From Bacteroidota bacterium (lineage in GTDB: Bacteria; Bacteroidota; Bacteroidia; Bacteroidales; Tannerellaceae), in NCBI GenBank assembly GCA_023429375.1, contig JAEYVY010000005.1:62001-126000 (forward strand): DNA of 64,000 nucleotides. Direction: 5' to 3'. Of this stretch, positions 1-9,177 are shown piece after piece. The notes beneath the pieces are model-generated. The model was given only the letters and a program-made list of their open reading frames with translations. It was not told the DNA's origin and made no database searches. Both the position numbers and the translations under genes were made by a program. Numbering within the stretch: the stretch's first letter is position 1; each line of letters opens with the position of its first letter.

Positions 1-592
1 CCAACCCATAATAGGTCAAATCCTGAGCAATAACCTGAAACTCTTTTACCCCCTGTGCAACGAGTGAGCGTACCTCTTCTTCAATTTCTTCTATCGGACG
101 TGATTTATAACGTCCTGTTATGATAGGTATTGAACAATAGGAACAGGTACGATCACACCCTTCCGCTATTTTCAAATAACCATAATGCGAAGGGGTTGTC
201 AACACACGGTCGGATGCCAACTCCTTATTATATGATTTACCTAAATCGGTAATTAATTCTTTCCAATTAAATTTCCCGTAAAAACGATTGACTTCCGGCA
301 ATTCGTTCTTCATTTCTGTAAGGAATCGCTCAGACAAGCATCCCATCACATAAAGTTCGCCAATCTTTCCTTTTTTCTTAGCTTCTCCTAATTCAAGAAT
401 CATATTGATAGATTCTTCTTGTGCATCTCCAATAAATCCACAAGTGTTTACCACTACAATTTCACCATTTATCTTACTAGGATCATGCTCTACTGTATAG
501 CCATTCGCTACGAATTGGCGCATAAGTTGCTCGGAATCCACCAGATTTTTTGAACAACCCAGTGTAATTATATCTACTTTATTTTTTCTCAT
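1..592 (-). CDS. rimO: Ribosomal protein S12 methylthiotransferase RimO (partial, C-terminus outside window)
   Basis: This is the N-terminal 197 codons of a radical-SAM methylthiotransferase; the gene runs off the left edge. The protein opens with the UPF0004 methylthiotransferase domain (ITLGCSKNLVDSE near residues 9-21, then NTCGFIGDA, and VMGCLSER), which supplies the three cysteines of the auxiliary [4Fe-4S] cluster. It continues into the radical-SAM domain with the CX3CX2C motif EGCDRTCSYC around residue 150. RimO thiomethylates an aspartate of ribosomal protein S12; the 'GCSKNLVDSE' wording favours RimO over MiaB or MtaB. The ATG is 9 nt downstream of the ftsY stop, so the two are probably co-transcribed. 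The TRAM domain cannot be seen. Confidence 0.93.
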   Translation of the reverse strand, partial: MRKNKVDIITLGCSKNLVDSEQLMRQFVANGYTVEHDPSKINGEIVVVNTCGFIGDAQEESINMILELGEAKKKGKIGELYVMGCLSERFLTEMKNELPEVNRFYGKFNWKELITDLGKSYNKELASDRVLTTPSHYGYLKIAEGCDRTCSYCSIPIITGRYKSRPIEEIEEEVRSLVAQGVKEFQVIAQDLTYYGL

Positions 593-601
593 GTTAGTTG
601 A

Positions 602-1558
602 TTACTCTCCAAATAAAGAATTTACAAATTCCTTTCTATTGAAAACTTGTAAATCTTCAATGCCTTCACCGAGGCCAATATATTTAACAGGGATACGGAA
701 TTGATCTGAAATGCCAATTACGACACCACCTTTTGCAGTTCCATCCAATTTAGTTACAGCCAATGCATTAACTTCTGTCGCTGCTGTAAATTGCTTAGCT
801 TGTTCAAACGCATTCTGGCCCGTCGAACCATCTAATACTAATAAAATTTCATGAGGTGCATTTGGAACGACTTTCTTCATCACATTTTTGATTTTGGTCA
901 GCTCGTTCATCAAATTGATCTTGTTGTGCAAACGTCCTGCTGTATCGATAATCACAACATCAGCTTTGTTTGCTACTGCCGAACTCAGCGTGTCAAAAGC
1001 AACAGATGCAGGATCTGCACCCATCTTCTGTTTTACCACAGGAACGCCTACTCGTTCTCCCCAAATCACAAGTTGTTCAACAGCTGCAGCTCGAAATGTA
1101 TCAGCAGCACCAAGATACACCTTGTTTCCTGCTTTCTTGAACTGGTAGGCTAACTTACCAATAGTTGTTGTTTTTCCTACGCCATTTACTCCAACTACCA
1201 TGATAACATAGGGTGTATGTTCTACTGATGGCACTTCAAATCCATCAGCGTCATCCGTATTGTTTTCAGTCAGAAGTGCAGCAATTTCATCGCGAAGAAT
1301 TGCGCTCAATTCGTCTGCATTTACATATTTGTCTTTTTCAACCCGCTTTTCAATCCTGGAAATAATCTTCAATGTGGTTTCAACCCCTACATCAGAAGTA
1401 ATTAAAACCTCTTCAAGATTGTCTAACACATCGTCGTCTACTTTACTTTTACCTGCAATCGCACGGGTTAGCTTCGAAAAGACACTTTCTTTCGTTTTAG
1501 ACAATCCTTTATCTAACGTTTCTTTCTTTTCCCTACTGAAAAAGCTGAAAATTCCCAT
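602..1558 (-). CDS. ftsY: Signal recognition particle receptor FtsY
   Basis: SRP-receptor GTPase that docks SRP-ribosome complexes at the inner membrane for co-translational insertion. The 318-residue protein has an N-terminal helical domain (about 20-100) and a G domain with P-loop GVNGVGKT (123-130), DTFRAAA (153-159), DTAGR (205-209) and TKLD (269-272). It is a short FtsY with almost no acidic A domain; the start MGIFSFF could act as a short amphipathic membrane-targeting segment. It is followed closely by rimO. The 87 nt upstream, before fkp, contain no other gene. Confidence 0.96.
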   Translation of the reverse strand: MGIFSFFSREKKETLDKGLSKTKESVFSKLTRAIAGKSKVDDDVLDNLEEVLITSDVGVETTLKIISRIEKRVEKDKYVNADELSAILRDEIAALLTENNTDDADGFEVPSVEHTPYVIMVVGVNGVGKTTTIGKLAYQFKKAGNKVYLGAADTFRAAAVEQLVIWGERVGVPVVKQKMGADPASVAFDTLSSAVANKADVVIIDTAGRLHNKINLMNELTKIKNVMKKVVPNAPHEILLVLDGSTGQNAFEQAKQFTAATEVNALAVTKLDGTAKGGVVIGISDQFRIPVKYIGLGEGIEDLQVFNRKEFVNSLFGE

Positions 1559-1645
1559 ATTAAACTTGCTTTTTTATCATTTATCGAATCTCGCTGCTAA
1601 GTTACACCATTTTATCAACAACTCCATATAAAATAACCTACGAAA

Positions 1646-4477
1646 TCATGAACGACTTGTCTGTAAGCCTGTCCGGGATAGGCTCATATCAACAAATCGT
1701 GCATTCATTGATAGTTTATTTTCCTGAAGAATTTGTTTAATTCTAACGGCTGCCTGAGGATCTTTTGCAACCATATAAAGATAACCTCCCCCACCTGCAC
1801 CAGGCAATTTATAACCTTGTGTATAATCAGAGATCATCTCGATCAATCGTTCTATTGCCGGCGTACTTGTGCCTGAGTCTAACGCTTTTTTTAACTCCCA
1901 TGTCCTTTTCACTAAACGTCCATAGGAACTGAAATCGCCATGTTGGATAGTATCATACATATCCAAAGCATGTTCTTTAATTTCCGACAACAGATTCAAA
2001 TGTTGGGAACTATTTAGAAACATTCCTCGTACAATTTCAGAAAGAATATTTTTGGCAGTCCTTGTTATTCCTGTGTAATATAATAAATGACAGGAACTGT
2101 ATTCCGGATCGGTAAACAAATAATCGGGCAACCAACGCACAGCGGGAGTCTGCACAAATCCTTCGTTGGTTTGCAACAATTTCAATCCGTGAAGTATACC
2201 TCCGTATTGATCCTGCCAACCACCTCCGGTAGTCAATAATTGTTCCAAGACTAACGTCCGGTTTCCTATTTCATTTTTATCCCAGGCCAAACCGCAAAAA
2301 TCAGATAGTGCACCCAAAACCGTAGCCGCTAATATGGAACTGGTTCCTAATCCTGAACCGGCTGGTATGGCCGAAAGAAGTGTGATTTCAATTCCCGCCC
2401 CAAATGCCTTTAGTTGATCGATTAACGAAGGATAACATTCTTCAGAGAATTCGGGTAAAAAGCCGGCCAATGCTAAAGCAGCCTTAGGAATAGAGAACGG
2501 AGACCCTATGGTATGAAAATTTCTCAACTCATCCCAGGTTGATATAACATCTCTTGCTCCTAAATCGATCGACCTAAGTGTGATTGTATATTCTTTCGAT
2601 GGCTTGACATAGACTTGAAGAGGTGGCTGACCATTCAACTCAATGGCCACATTCAATACATTACCTCCAACATACAAACAATAGGGAGGAGTATCCGACC
2701 ATCCACCGGCTAAGTCGATACGAACCGGACATCGCGACCAAACAATTTGATCTTGGTAAACATTTAAATGAGGTCTTTGCTTTTTTTCTTTTAGCATTTG
2801 CGTCAAGCCGTCTTGCAATAATTCAAATGCCTGTCCTTCTTCCTGTTTATAGTCTTCATTTCTTAAATGAAGTACTTCAGCACGGAACATATGATCATGT
2901 ATCCGCTTCATGATAGACGTATCTTGTGGTAAAACGGGTGGAAGTTCAATCTTTTGTTTGACAAACGAACTAGCTGCGTCTTTTAAATCCAATTGATAGA
3001 AAACGCTCTTTTCATGGTTAGCAGCCAATAACGGCCAATTATGAGCCATAAAGTCCATTCGTTGTGCCACCAAGCGCGCCATATTAGCATGCATAAGAAT
3101 CTGATTAGCCGAAACTTTCTCAGCTCTTTCCCATATCTCCCTACCCTGCTCCAATCCGGGTTCATTAAGCATCCAGCGTAAAACAAACTCCATGTCCTCT
3201 ATATTATGCAGTAATGGGAATAAAGGAGCATCCTGAATATCTGAAAAAAAAGGAAAATCTAATTTCCTATCCAACAACCATTCTTTTACTGATTGTCCCA
3301 AATAAGTCGTATCTGCACTAGCAGATTCTCCTCTAAATGCATCTTCAAAACCATAGGGGCGGATTGCAAAAAGCGACTGTCCATAAGGAGCAATATCAAC
3401 ACAGGCACCAGCGGGTAAGGTCAATGCCCAGTTATTCTTGGGAATTCCGGTAAGTATATGTTTATGATTCAGCAGCCAGTTTTTTCCTATATAGCTATTC
3501 TCTATCCATAGTTCGGAGTTGGCCGCTGTCAAAGTGCATTCCACAATTGCGTTTTGAATAAACATGGCCGGATGAGGTTTTACTTTGCGATGCATGATGG
3601 CCCGCTGATCATGTACCCTATTCTGAACAGCCAACGTTGATGAGATCAGTTCCCTACTTGTTCCATAATGATAAAACTCACCACCGGGCAAGGGTAAAAT
3701 AGCAACTGTCAGCTCGTTTATTGTTTTATCCTCTATACGAGGATGTTCGCCCAAAGCAAGTCCAAATTCTCCATACAGATCATACTTTGTAAAACCAGCA
3801 GCTGCATTTGAACGCTCCATCAACACGTTCATAGCACGGTCACTAAGCAACCAGATACCGATATCCATCAAAAAAAGGTGTGTTTGATTCAATTTTGCTA
3901 ACTCTTCCAAAGAAGGCTTCTGAAGCATAAAATCCAACAACTCGGGTTTATTTCTGTCGGAAACGAACACACCGTGATTCTTTGCCAAAGAGGCATCAAC
4001 CCATAGTCCATAGCATACTACATCTGCGTCAGGAATAGGCTGTAAGGCTTCATTTGCCCTGATATATACATCACCGCTTGCAATCAACGTTCGTATATTT
4101 TCAGGTGCTTTATTCATTATTTTTTCATACAAAGGGACTTGCAGAGACAACAGGTTTTGATTAAGCTTCTGCCCTCTCTCCCACCTAAAGACAGGAACAG
4201 GAGTAAACACCTTACCACTTGTTGCATACGAAGGAAGTCTCCTGCTTTGTCCTCCGGCATGAAAAATGATTCGTTTTTCCTTTTTCAGCCAATCTGTCAT
4301 ATCACTTCCAGGGGATTCTGCTGTTTTACATGCATTTAACAACCAAGCTGTTCCCCCACCTGATCCCAACTGCCGGTCTACTGGATCGGAATAAGCAAAC
4401 CATTCTGACTTGTTTAAATCAAATACATCATAAACGGAATCTACAAGATTAGGGGGTAGTGATATCAGTTTCTTCAT
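1646..4477 (-). CDS. fkp: Bifunctional L-fucokinase / L-fucose-1-phosphate guanylyltransferase
   Basis: Fucose-salvage enzyme: the C-terminal kinase phosphorylates L-fucose and the N-terminal half transfers GMP to give GDP-L-fucose for fucosylation of capsule and glycoproteins. At 943 aa it matches the size of the Bacteroides Fkp family (about 950 aa). The N-terminal nucleotidyltransferase has QLGSGGGTAWLL (36-47) and AGGQSRRLP (74-82). The C-terminal GHMP kinase starts near CPVRIDLAGGWSDTPP, carries the ATP loop PAGSGLGTSS, and ends with the glycine-rich KLPGAGGGGY. It lies on the same strand as holA upstream (31 nt gap) and ftsY downstream. I see no transporter or fucose catabolism gene beside it. 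Confidence 0.96.
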   Translation of the reverse strand: MKKLISLPPNLVDSVYDVFDLNKSEWFAYSDPVDRQLGSGGGTAWLLNACKTAESPGSDMTDWLKKEKRIIFHAGGQSRRLPSYATSGKVFTPVPVFRWERGQKLNQNLLSLQVPLYEKIMNKAPENIRTLIASGDVYIRANEALQPIPDADVVCYGLWVDASLAKNHGVFVSDRNKPELLDFMLQKPSLEELAKLNQTHLFLMDIGIWLLSDRAMNVLMERSNAAAGFTKYDLYGEFGLALGEHPRIEDKTINELTVAILPLPGGEFYHYGTSRELISSTLAVQNRVHDQRAIMHRKVKPHPAMFIQNAIVECTLTAANSELWIENSYIGKNWLLNHKHILTGIPKNNWALTLPAGACVDIAPYGQSLFAIRPYGFEDAFRGESASADTTYLGQSVKEWLLDRKLDFPFFSDIQDAPLFPLLHNIEDMEFVLRWMLNEPGLEQGREIWERAEKVSANQILMHANMARLVAQRMDFMAHNWPLLAANHEKSVFYQLDLKDAASSFVKQKIELPPVLPQDTSIMKRIHDHMFRAEVLHLRNEDYKQEEGQAFELLQDGLTQMLKEKKQRPHLNVYQDQIVWSRCPVRIDLAGGWSDTPPYCLYVGGNVLNVAIELNGQPPLQVYVKPSKEYTITLRSIDLGARDVISTWDELRNFHTIGSPFSIPKAALALAGFLPEFSEECYPSLIDQLKAFGAGIEITLLSAIPAGSGLGTSSILAATVLGALSDFCGLAWDKNEIGNRTLVLEQLLTTGGGWQDQYGGILHGLKLLQTNEGFVQTPAVRWLPDYLFTDPEYSSCHLLYYTGITRTAKNILSEIVRGMFLNSSQHLNLLSEIKEHALDMYDTIQHGDFSSYGRLVKRTWELKKALDSGTSTPAIERLIEMISDYTQGYKLPGAGGGGYLYMVAKDPQAAVRIKQILQENKLSMNARFVDMSLSRTGLQTSRS

Positions 4478-4508
4478 CAGACTTTAATATATATAAAGAT
4501 CAATATAT

Positions 4509-5531
4509 TTAATGTAAAATTGAGTAAATCAATTCCTTTAACAGATCTCCGTCCGTTACCGATACGTTGCCGATACCTTTTGAACGGGCGTCTGTTTCCC
4601 GAATAAGGCTGATTATTCGAAATACTTTCATAGCAGAATAATTGCGCATTCCTGTCACATAATCCTTTACAAAATAAGAATTATGTATTTTTAATGCATT
4701 CATCAAACCAGTCTCCGATTTATCCTTTTCGTAATAGCAGATAAACAGATTAGTAAAATAATTGAAGATAACAGGTAAAATCATCACCAAAGGATTACTT
4801 TTCGGATTCTTCTCAAAATATTGAATAATCCGGTTTGCCTTTAACACATCCTTAGTAGCAAGTGCTTTGACCAACTCAAAATTGTTGTAATCTTTACTAA
4901 TCCCAACATTCTGTTCAATTATTTCAGGGGTAATCCGGCTCGCTTTTTTTTCAGCGAGGATAATGGCTAATTTATCTAGTTCCTTCATCAAGCGCCCCAA
5001 ATCGTTTCCGATATAATCGGCCAACATTTGCGTTGCTTTCTGATCGATATCAAGTCTTCTTTCCTGTAGAACACCCGTGATAAATGAGGGCATCTTATAG
5101 TCAGGTATTTTTCGAGAGTCAAAGACGATGCCCACCTTTTCGGCAGCAGTGATCAACGATCTCCGCTTATCTATAGTCTTATACTTGTAATTTATAACAA
5201 GTATGGTAGTCTTCAGCGGATTTGCCACATACGATGAAAGTAGTTCAATTCTATCAAGAAGCTGTGCTTCTTTAACAACAACCAACTGATATTCTGACAT
5301 CATCGGAAACCGTTTGGCTGCATTCAAGACATCCACGGCTTCCGAATCGGCTCCATACATGACAAGTTGATTAAAGTCTCGCTCAGACTCATTTACCACT
5401 GTATCCAACAAGAGATTGGTAATTTTATCTATAAAGTAAGGTTCCTCTCCCATCAAAATATAGACAGGACTAAATCTTCGAGCTCTTATATCCGAAATTA
5501 TACTTTCGTATGTATGTTCCTTTTTAGCCAT
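4509..5531 (-). CDS. holA: DNA polymerase III subunit delta
   Basis: Clamp-loader delta subunit that opens the beta sliding clamp. The protein (about 340 aa) has the divergent AAA+-like fold typical of HolA: PVYILMGEEPYFIDKI near the N-terminus in place of a true P-loop, ETDARSKGIGN near the C-terminus, and a helical C-terminal domain. I chose the ATG at 5531 (MAKKEHTYES). An upstream ATG at 5546 would add five residues and overlap the end of the AMP nucleosidase gene by 7 nt. It probably belongs to the same transcription unit as that gene. Confidence 0.92.
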   Translation of the reverse strand: MAKKEHTYESIISDIRARRFSPVYILMGEEPYFIDKITNLLLDTVVNESERDFNQLVMYGADSEAVDVLNAAKRFPMMSEYQLVVVKEAQLLDRIELLSSYVANPLKTTILVINYKYKTIDKRRSLITAAEKVGIVFDSRKIPDYKMPSFITGVLQERRLDIDQKATQMLADYIGNDLGRLMKELDKLAIILAEKKASRITPEIIEQNVGISKDYNNFELVKALATKDVLKANRIIQYFEKNPKSNPLVMILPVIFNYFTNLFICYYEKDKSETGLMNALKIHNSYFVKDYVTGMRNYSAMKVFRIISLIRETDARSKGIGNVSVTDGDLLKELIYSILH

Positions 5532-5539
5532 GCAACTGA

Positions 5540-6316
5540 TTACCAACTAAAGCGAATATGACGAACCGTTTTCTTACCATCAATAATCTGGTGTAAAGCG
5601 TTAATTCCCAGTATTACATGCTCTGTAACAAAAAGCTTTGTTACCTCACGGTCGCTTTCTTCTGTCTTCACCCCACTTTCAATCATTGGTCTGTCAGAAA
5701 TCATCAATAGTGCACCAGTAGGAATTTGGTTGGCAAAACCTGCAGTAAGCAAGGTTGCTGTTTCCATATCTATACCTGTGGCGTGTGTTGTACGAAGATA
5801 TTCTTTAAACGAATTATCATATTCCCAAACGCGTCTGTTAGTTGTATAAACAGTACCGGTCCAATAATCCTTACCCGCATCACGGATTGCAGAAGAAATC
5901 GCACGCAGCATGGAAAAAGCCGGTAAAGATGGAACTTCAGGTGGCAGATATGCATTGGATGTTCCTTCTCCTCGTATGGCAGCAATAGGAAGTAAGTAAT
6001 CACCTAACCGATTTGCTTTTTTTAGACCGCCACATTTTCCCAAGAATAAAACGGCTTTAGGCATTATAGCTGATAGAAGATCCATTATTGTTGCCGCATT
6101 GGCACTCCCCATACCGAAATTAATGATGGTGATTCCTTCTGCAGAGGCATTAGGCATTGAACTTTTCACCCCATGTATAGGTACATTAAAATGATCAGCA
6201 AATATTTCTACATATCTAGTAAAGTTCGTCAATAAGATATATTTATCAAACTCTTCTAATTTGCGTTCTGTATATCGAGGAAGCCAATTCTCAACGATTT
6301 CTTGCTTTGTCTTCAT
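5540..6316 (-). CDS. amn: AMP nucleosidase (short form)
   Basis: Phosphorylase-superfamily protein of 258 aa, predicted to split AMP into adenine and ribose 5-phosphate. Visible motifs include FGMGSANAATIMD, LFLGKCGGLKK and the substrate-binding region GIDMETATLLTAGF, with SDRPM further on, all characteristic of the nucleoside phosphorylase/Amn family. It is much shorter than E. coli Amn (about 480 aa) and corresponds to the compact form common in Bacteroidota. It may form an operon with holA. Its promoter region is shared with the divergent gene at 6364. Confidence 0.88.
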   Translation of the reverse strand: MKTKQEIVENWLPRYTERKLEEFDKYILLTNFTRYVEIFADHFNVPIHGVKSSMPNASAEGITIINFGMGSANAATIMDLLSAIMPKAVLFLGKCGGLKKANRLGDYLLPIAAIRGEGTSNAYLPPEVPSLPAFSMLRAISSAIRDAGKDYWTGTVYTTNRRVWEYDNSFKEYLRTTHATGIDMETATLLTAGFANQIPTGALLMISDRPMIESGVKTEESDREVTKLFVTEHVILGINALHQIIDGKKTVRHIRFSW

Positions 6317-6331
6317 TTATCACTACCTTTG
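6302..6331 (+). promoter_or_regulatory. Bacteroidota-type promoter for the PD-(D/E)XK gene
   Basis: An exact TAnnTTTG -7 box, TACCTTTG, lies at 6324-6331. A TTG at 6302-6304 sits 19 nt upstream, the normal spacing for the -33 element. It points at the gene starting at 6364. It overlaps the start of the divergent AMP nucleosidase gene. Confidence 0.6.
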
Positions 6332-6350
6332 AAATATGAATATATTAGGA

Positions 6351-6358
6351 CAAATATA
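6351..6358 (-). promoter_or_regulatory. Candidate -7 box for amn-holA
   Basis: CAAATATA on the plus strand reads as TATATTTG on the minus strand, matching TAnnTTTG, 35 nt upstream of the AMP nucleosidase ATG. No clear -33 TTG is seen at the expected spacing. Confidence 0.4.
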
Positions 6359-6363
6359 AGTAA

Positions 6364-6813
6364 ATGCTTGCATTAAATCTACCAAATTTCGAAGTTAAAG
6401 TCACTCTACAAAAAGGCAAGCCTGTCATATTTGACAGGCTGCGAAAAAAATATGTGGCCGTCACTCCCGAAGAATGGGTAAGACAGCATTTTGTCAATTT
6501 CCTGCTTACAGAAAAACATTATCCCGAAAATCTGATTGCAAACGAAATTGGGATAAAACTAAACAATACGCAGAAGAGATGCGACACAGTTGTTTACGAC
6601 AACTGTTTGAATCCTTTGGTTATCATCGAATACAAAGCACCCTCAGTAGATATTACCATGAGGGTGTTTGATCAGATAGTACGTTACAATATGGTTCTTA
6701 GAGCTCCCTACCTTATTGCCAGCAACGGATTAAAACACTATTGCTGTAAAATCAACTATAATAAAGGAGATTACATCTTTCTTGAAGAAATTCCCGATTA
6801 TTGCAAATTATAA
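6364..6813 (+). CDS. Stand-alone HsdR-N-terminal-like (PD-(D/E)XK) nuclease-fold protein
   Basis: A 149-aa protein resembling the type I restriction enzyme R-protein N-terminal domain (HSDR_N-type). The nuclease-fold residues are visible: E61, D74 in RCDTVVYD, and E89-x-K91 in VIIEYKAP, followed by FDQIVRYN (102-109), as in these proteins. No helicase, specificity or methylase gene is adjacent, so this is not a restriction system. Such single-domain proteins are common in Bacteroidota and their role is unknown. Its 3' end overlaps the convergent GH9 gene by 16 nt. Own promoter at 6302-6331. Confidence 0.85.
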   Translation: MLALNLPNFEVKVTLQKGKPVIFDRLRKKYVAVTPEEWVRQHFVNFLLTEKHYPENLIANEIGIKLNNTQKRCDTVVYDNCLNPLVIIEYKAPSVDITMRVFDQIVRYNMVLRAPYLIASNGLKHYCCKINYNKGDYIFLEEIPDYCKL

Positions 6814-8558
6814 TGCAAAGCCGATGAGAAATAAGAAAAGAGAGCCTGCCAATTGATTGCTATCTCATTTGACGCATAAGAATCGACTATATCTGCATAA
6901 CATTCATCCGGAATGTCTGACGGATATTCACATCCATCTTGTTTTTTCGGATTTGGACCACCAATCAGATAACCAGGTAACGGATCAACAATATCATCTG
7001 TAGCCGATAATCGATGATGAGGCGACATAGGGCTCTTTGTGCCAAATCCAGTGATATAGCAATAGCCAGTGGCATTTCTACCCAAGATATAGTCCATATT
7101 TCTTAATGCATTCGTCAAATAACGCTTGTCACCCGTCAGCCTCCAAGCGTATAAGAATGCCATTCCTTGTGATGAAGCTGCATCTGAATTACATCCCCAG
7201 AAAAAATCAGTTTCAAAACGTCCGTATGGTGCCTGATAAGGTGATTCTTCAGCACCATCAATAGTATTTGAAACATATTCAATAAGTTGTTCCTTTAGTT
7301 TACTTACAATGGAAGCTACTTTATCCGTGTTGTCTGTATTCAAACAACGAAGCATAGAATAAGCACCTAAGGATGCCACATTACCCCAAACCGGCAATTT
7401 ATATTGCTCGGGCATGAATTTCTCAATCTGACTCAGATAGGATGCTTTACGGGTTGTAATATAAAGTTCTACTGCAGCCCAGAAAAACTCATCACTTGCA
7501 GATCTATCCCCATACTCTCCGGTTCTAATCTCCGGTTTGTATTGATTATTCAATACAGATTGCCGATAGAACTGTTCAGGATTAGCTAATGCCCAAGCAT
7601 AAGCTTTTTCGGAAGCCATCAGCGCCTTATCAGCAAATCCAGGATAATCGGTTTCATATGCACGATAAATTCGTGATGCCTGTGCCATTGATGCAGCAAA
7701 ATCTAAAGCTGCTGTAACTGATTTGGCTACCACATAGCGAGTTTGTTTGCATTCAACGGGTTTAATAAATGCTTCGAATGAAGGGGTTGTCAATTTATGG
7801 TAGACTCCACCATCTTTCGGGTCCTGCATTGTTAACATCCAATCCAGATTCCATTGTATCTCATCTAATAGATCAGGCGTAGAATTATCACTTTCAGGAA
7901 TATTTGTATTCAATAGGGCAATTTGATCAGGATAGTCTTCGTATAATGAGAGTAAAACACCTACTGTAAATCCGGAATTTACGATATACTTATTATAATC
8001 ACCGGCATCATACCATCCTTTTGGAGCAGATAGTACTGTTCCTTCAAGACGTATTTTGTCAGCTGCAGAGGCATGAACAAGAACTTGATTATCTGGATGA
8101 GCAGCTTCCCTTACCCATTTACCGGCATATTTTTCTTCAATAGGTATTCCTGATCGTTGATAATAGAAAGCTTTTATACCAGCTTTTGCTACTTCTTCAA
8201 GCATGGCAGGCTTAATCTCAAAATCATTTGAACAGCCTATATCGGGCAACTCTAAGCGATAGTTCCCTTCGGCTGTTAGCGAAGAAAAGTCCATTACAAC
8301 AGTTTTCTTATCAGAAAACAGCGAAGATCTGGGTGAAGACACAGACCCGGTATAGACAACTTTTCCATCTGCAGTATTTCTGACTATAAACTCATCCGGA
8401 AAATGATCACCGGCATAAACCGCAATCTTCTCTTCTGAGGGATAGAATCCTAATTGATTAAATCGAATTGAGTCGGTCAACAATTGGCCTTTATTTGTAC
8501 ACCCTACCAATAAGAGTAGTCCAAATATAAACATAGAAATTTTGCCTTCGAGCTTCAT
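6798..8558 (-). CDS. Glycoside hydrolase family 9 lipoprotein (endoglucanase/glucosidase type)
   Basis: Predicted surface or periplasmic lipoprotein of 586 aa that hydrolyses beta-glucosidic links. The signal ends in a lipobox LLLVGC with Cys20. Residues about 26-115 form the Ig-like CelD_N domain and about 120-586 the alpha/alpha barrel of GH9. GH9 catalytic features are present: GWYDAGDYNKY with D184 and D187, SPHHRLSATD, and the general acid E565 in SYASNEIAINW. A Met at residue 9 is an alternative start. It is an orphan enzyme with no SusC/D beside it. Exact substrate (cellulose, xyloglucan oligosaccharide, mixed-linkage glucan) cannot be read from sequence. Confidence 0.9.
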   Translation of the reverse strand: MKLEGKISMFIFGLLLLVGCTNKGQLLTDSIRFNQLGFYPSEEKIAVYAGDHFPDEFIVRNTADGKVVYTGSVSSPRSSLFSDKKTVVMDFSSLTAEGNYRLELPDIGCSNDFEIKPAMLEEVAKAGIKAFYYQRSGIPIEEKYAGKWVREAAHPDNQVLVHASAADKIRLEGTVLSAPKGWYDAGDYNKYIVNSGFTVGVLLSLYEDYPDQIALLNTNIPESDNSTPDLLDEIQWNLDWMLTMQDPKDGGVYHKLTTPSFEAFIKPVECKQTRYVVAKSVTAALDFAASMAQASRIYRAYETDYPGFADKALMASEKAYAWALANPEQFYRQSVLNNQYKPEIRTGEYGDRSASDEFFWAAVELYITTRKASYLSQIEKFMPEQYKLPVWGNVASLGAYSMLRCLNTDNTDKVASIVSKLKEQLIEYVSNTIDGAEESPYQAPYGRFETDFFWGCNSDAASSQGMAFLYAWRLTGDKRYLTNALRNMDYILGRNATGYCYITGFGTKSPMSPHHRLSATDDIVDPLPGYLIGGPNPKKQDGCEYPSDIPDECYADIVDSYASNEIAINWQALFSYFSSALHYNLQ

Positions 8559-8604
8559 GCTTGTCGTAGTATTAGTGGTTTATTAAAAATTGCTATTGTG
8601 TATA

Positions 8605-8612
8605 CAAACATA
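8605..8612 (-). promoter_or_regulatory. Candidate -7 box for the GH9 gene
   Basis: CAAACATA on the plus strand reads TATGTTTG on the minus strand, an exact TAnnTTTG match, 47 nt upstream of the GH9 ATG. The -33 element is not clear. Confidence 0.4.
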
Positions 8613-8676
8613 TAAAAAAGACTCAAATAAGCATACAGCTATAGAAAACAAAGCATGACTTAAAACGTATAAAAGC

Positions 8677-8722
8677 AACGAACCACCAGCTAGTTATTCA
8701 TTTACTTAGCTGATGATTCGTT
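8677..8722 (-). terminator. Stem-loop terminator after the small gene at 8805
   Basis: Arms at 8677-8692 and 8707-8722 pair over 16 positions. The two differences from perfect symmetry become G-U wobbles only in minus-strand RNA. The minus-strand transcript then enters a T-rich stretch (CTTTTATACG). This suits termination of the 73-aa gene. Confidence 0.5.
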
Positions 8723-8804
8723 ACAATTCGAATGAATATAATTCATTGAATTTGGTAATGTTCAATTCAAAAACTCAATTAAGGAAAAAACAATAGCAAG
8801 CGGC

Positions 8805-9026
8805 TTAAAACACTTGACCTTTTGGATTATCAATCGAATAAACGCCTTTTTCTTGGGCGAAGTAGTCAAGTGTATCTGAATAATAAACCTTACGTGCCAC
8901 CTCTATGTCAACATCCTTTATGTCGGATTTTTGCATAACAGGCGATGATTTTACCTCTTCTTTTTTATCAAAGAAAAAAGAATATCCTAAAATGATACAG
9001 AAAAAAGAGATGATCAATGGTTTCAT
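8805..9026 (-). CDS. Small membrane-anchored hypothetical protein
   Basis: A 73-aa open frame with an N-terminal hydrophobic segment (about residues 3-18, PLIISFFCIILGYSFFF) and a charged, soluble tail of about 55 residues. I recognise no family. It is followed by a plausible minus-strand terminator and sits in an otherwise empty region, which supports a real gene, but there is no strong motif and no operon partner. Confidence 0.5.
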   Translation of the reverse strand: MKPLIISFFCIILGYSFFFDKKEEVKSSPVMQKSDIKDVDIEVARKVYYSDTLDYFAQEKGVYSIDNPKGQVF

Positions 9027-9124
9027 AAATACAGAAATTACGTTCTATATAATCAGATGTAATATGAACGTAAAATGCTGCATGATATTGTTAGCTTTTA
9101 TCTTTTTATTCATTAAACACCCAA

Positions 9125-9157
9125 AAAAACCTCTGGGATAAACACCCAGAGGTTTTT
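9125..9157 (-). terminator. Intrinsic terminator of the TPR-protein gene
   Basis: CCTCTGGG/CCCAGAGG stem extended by A/T pairs, with runs of A and T on the two sides. On the minus strand it lies just downstream of the TPR gene stop at 9178. Because of the flanking A and T runs it could work in both directions. Confidence 0.85.
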
Positions 9158-9177
9158 GCTTTTATATAAAATATTAC

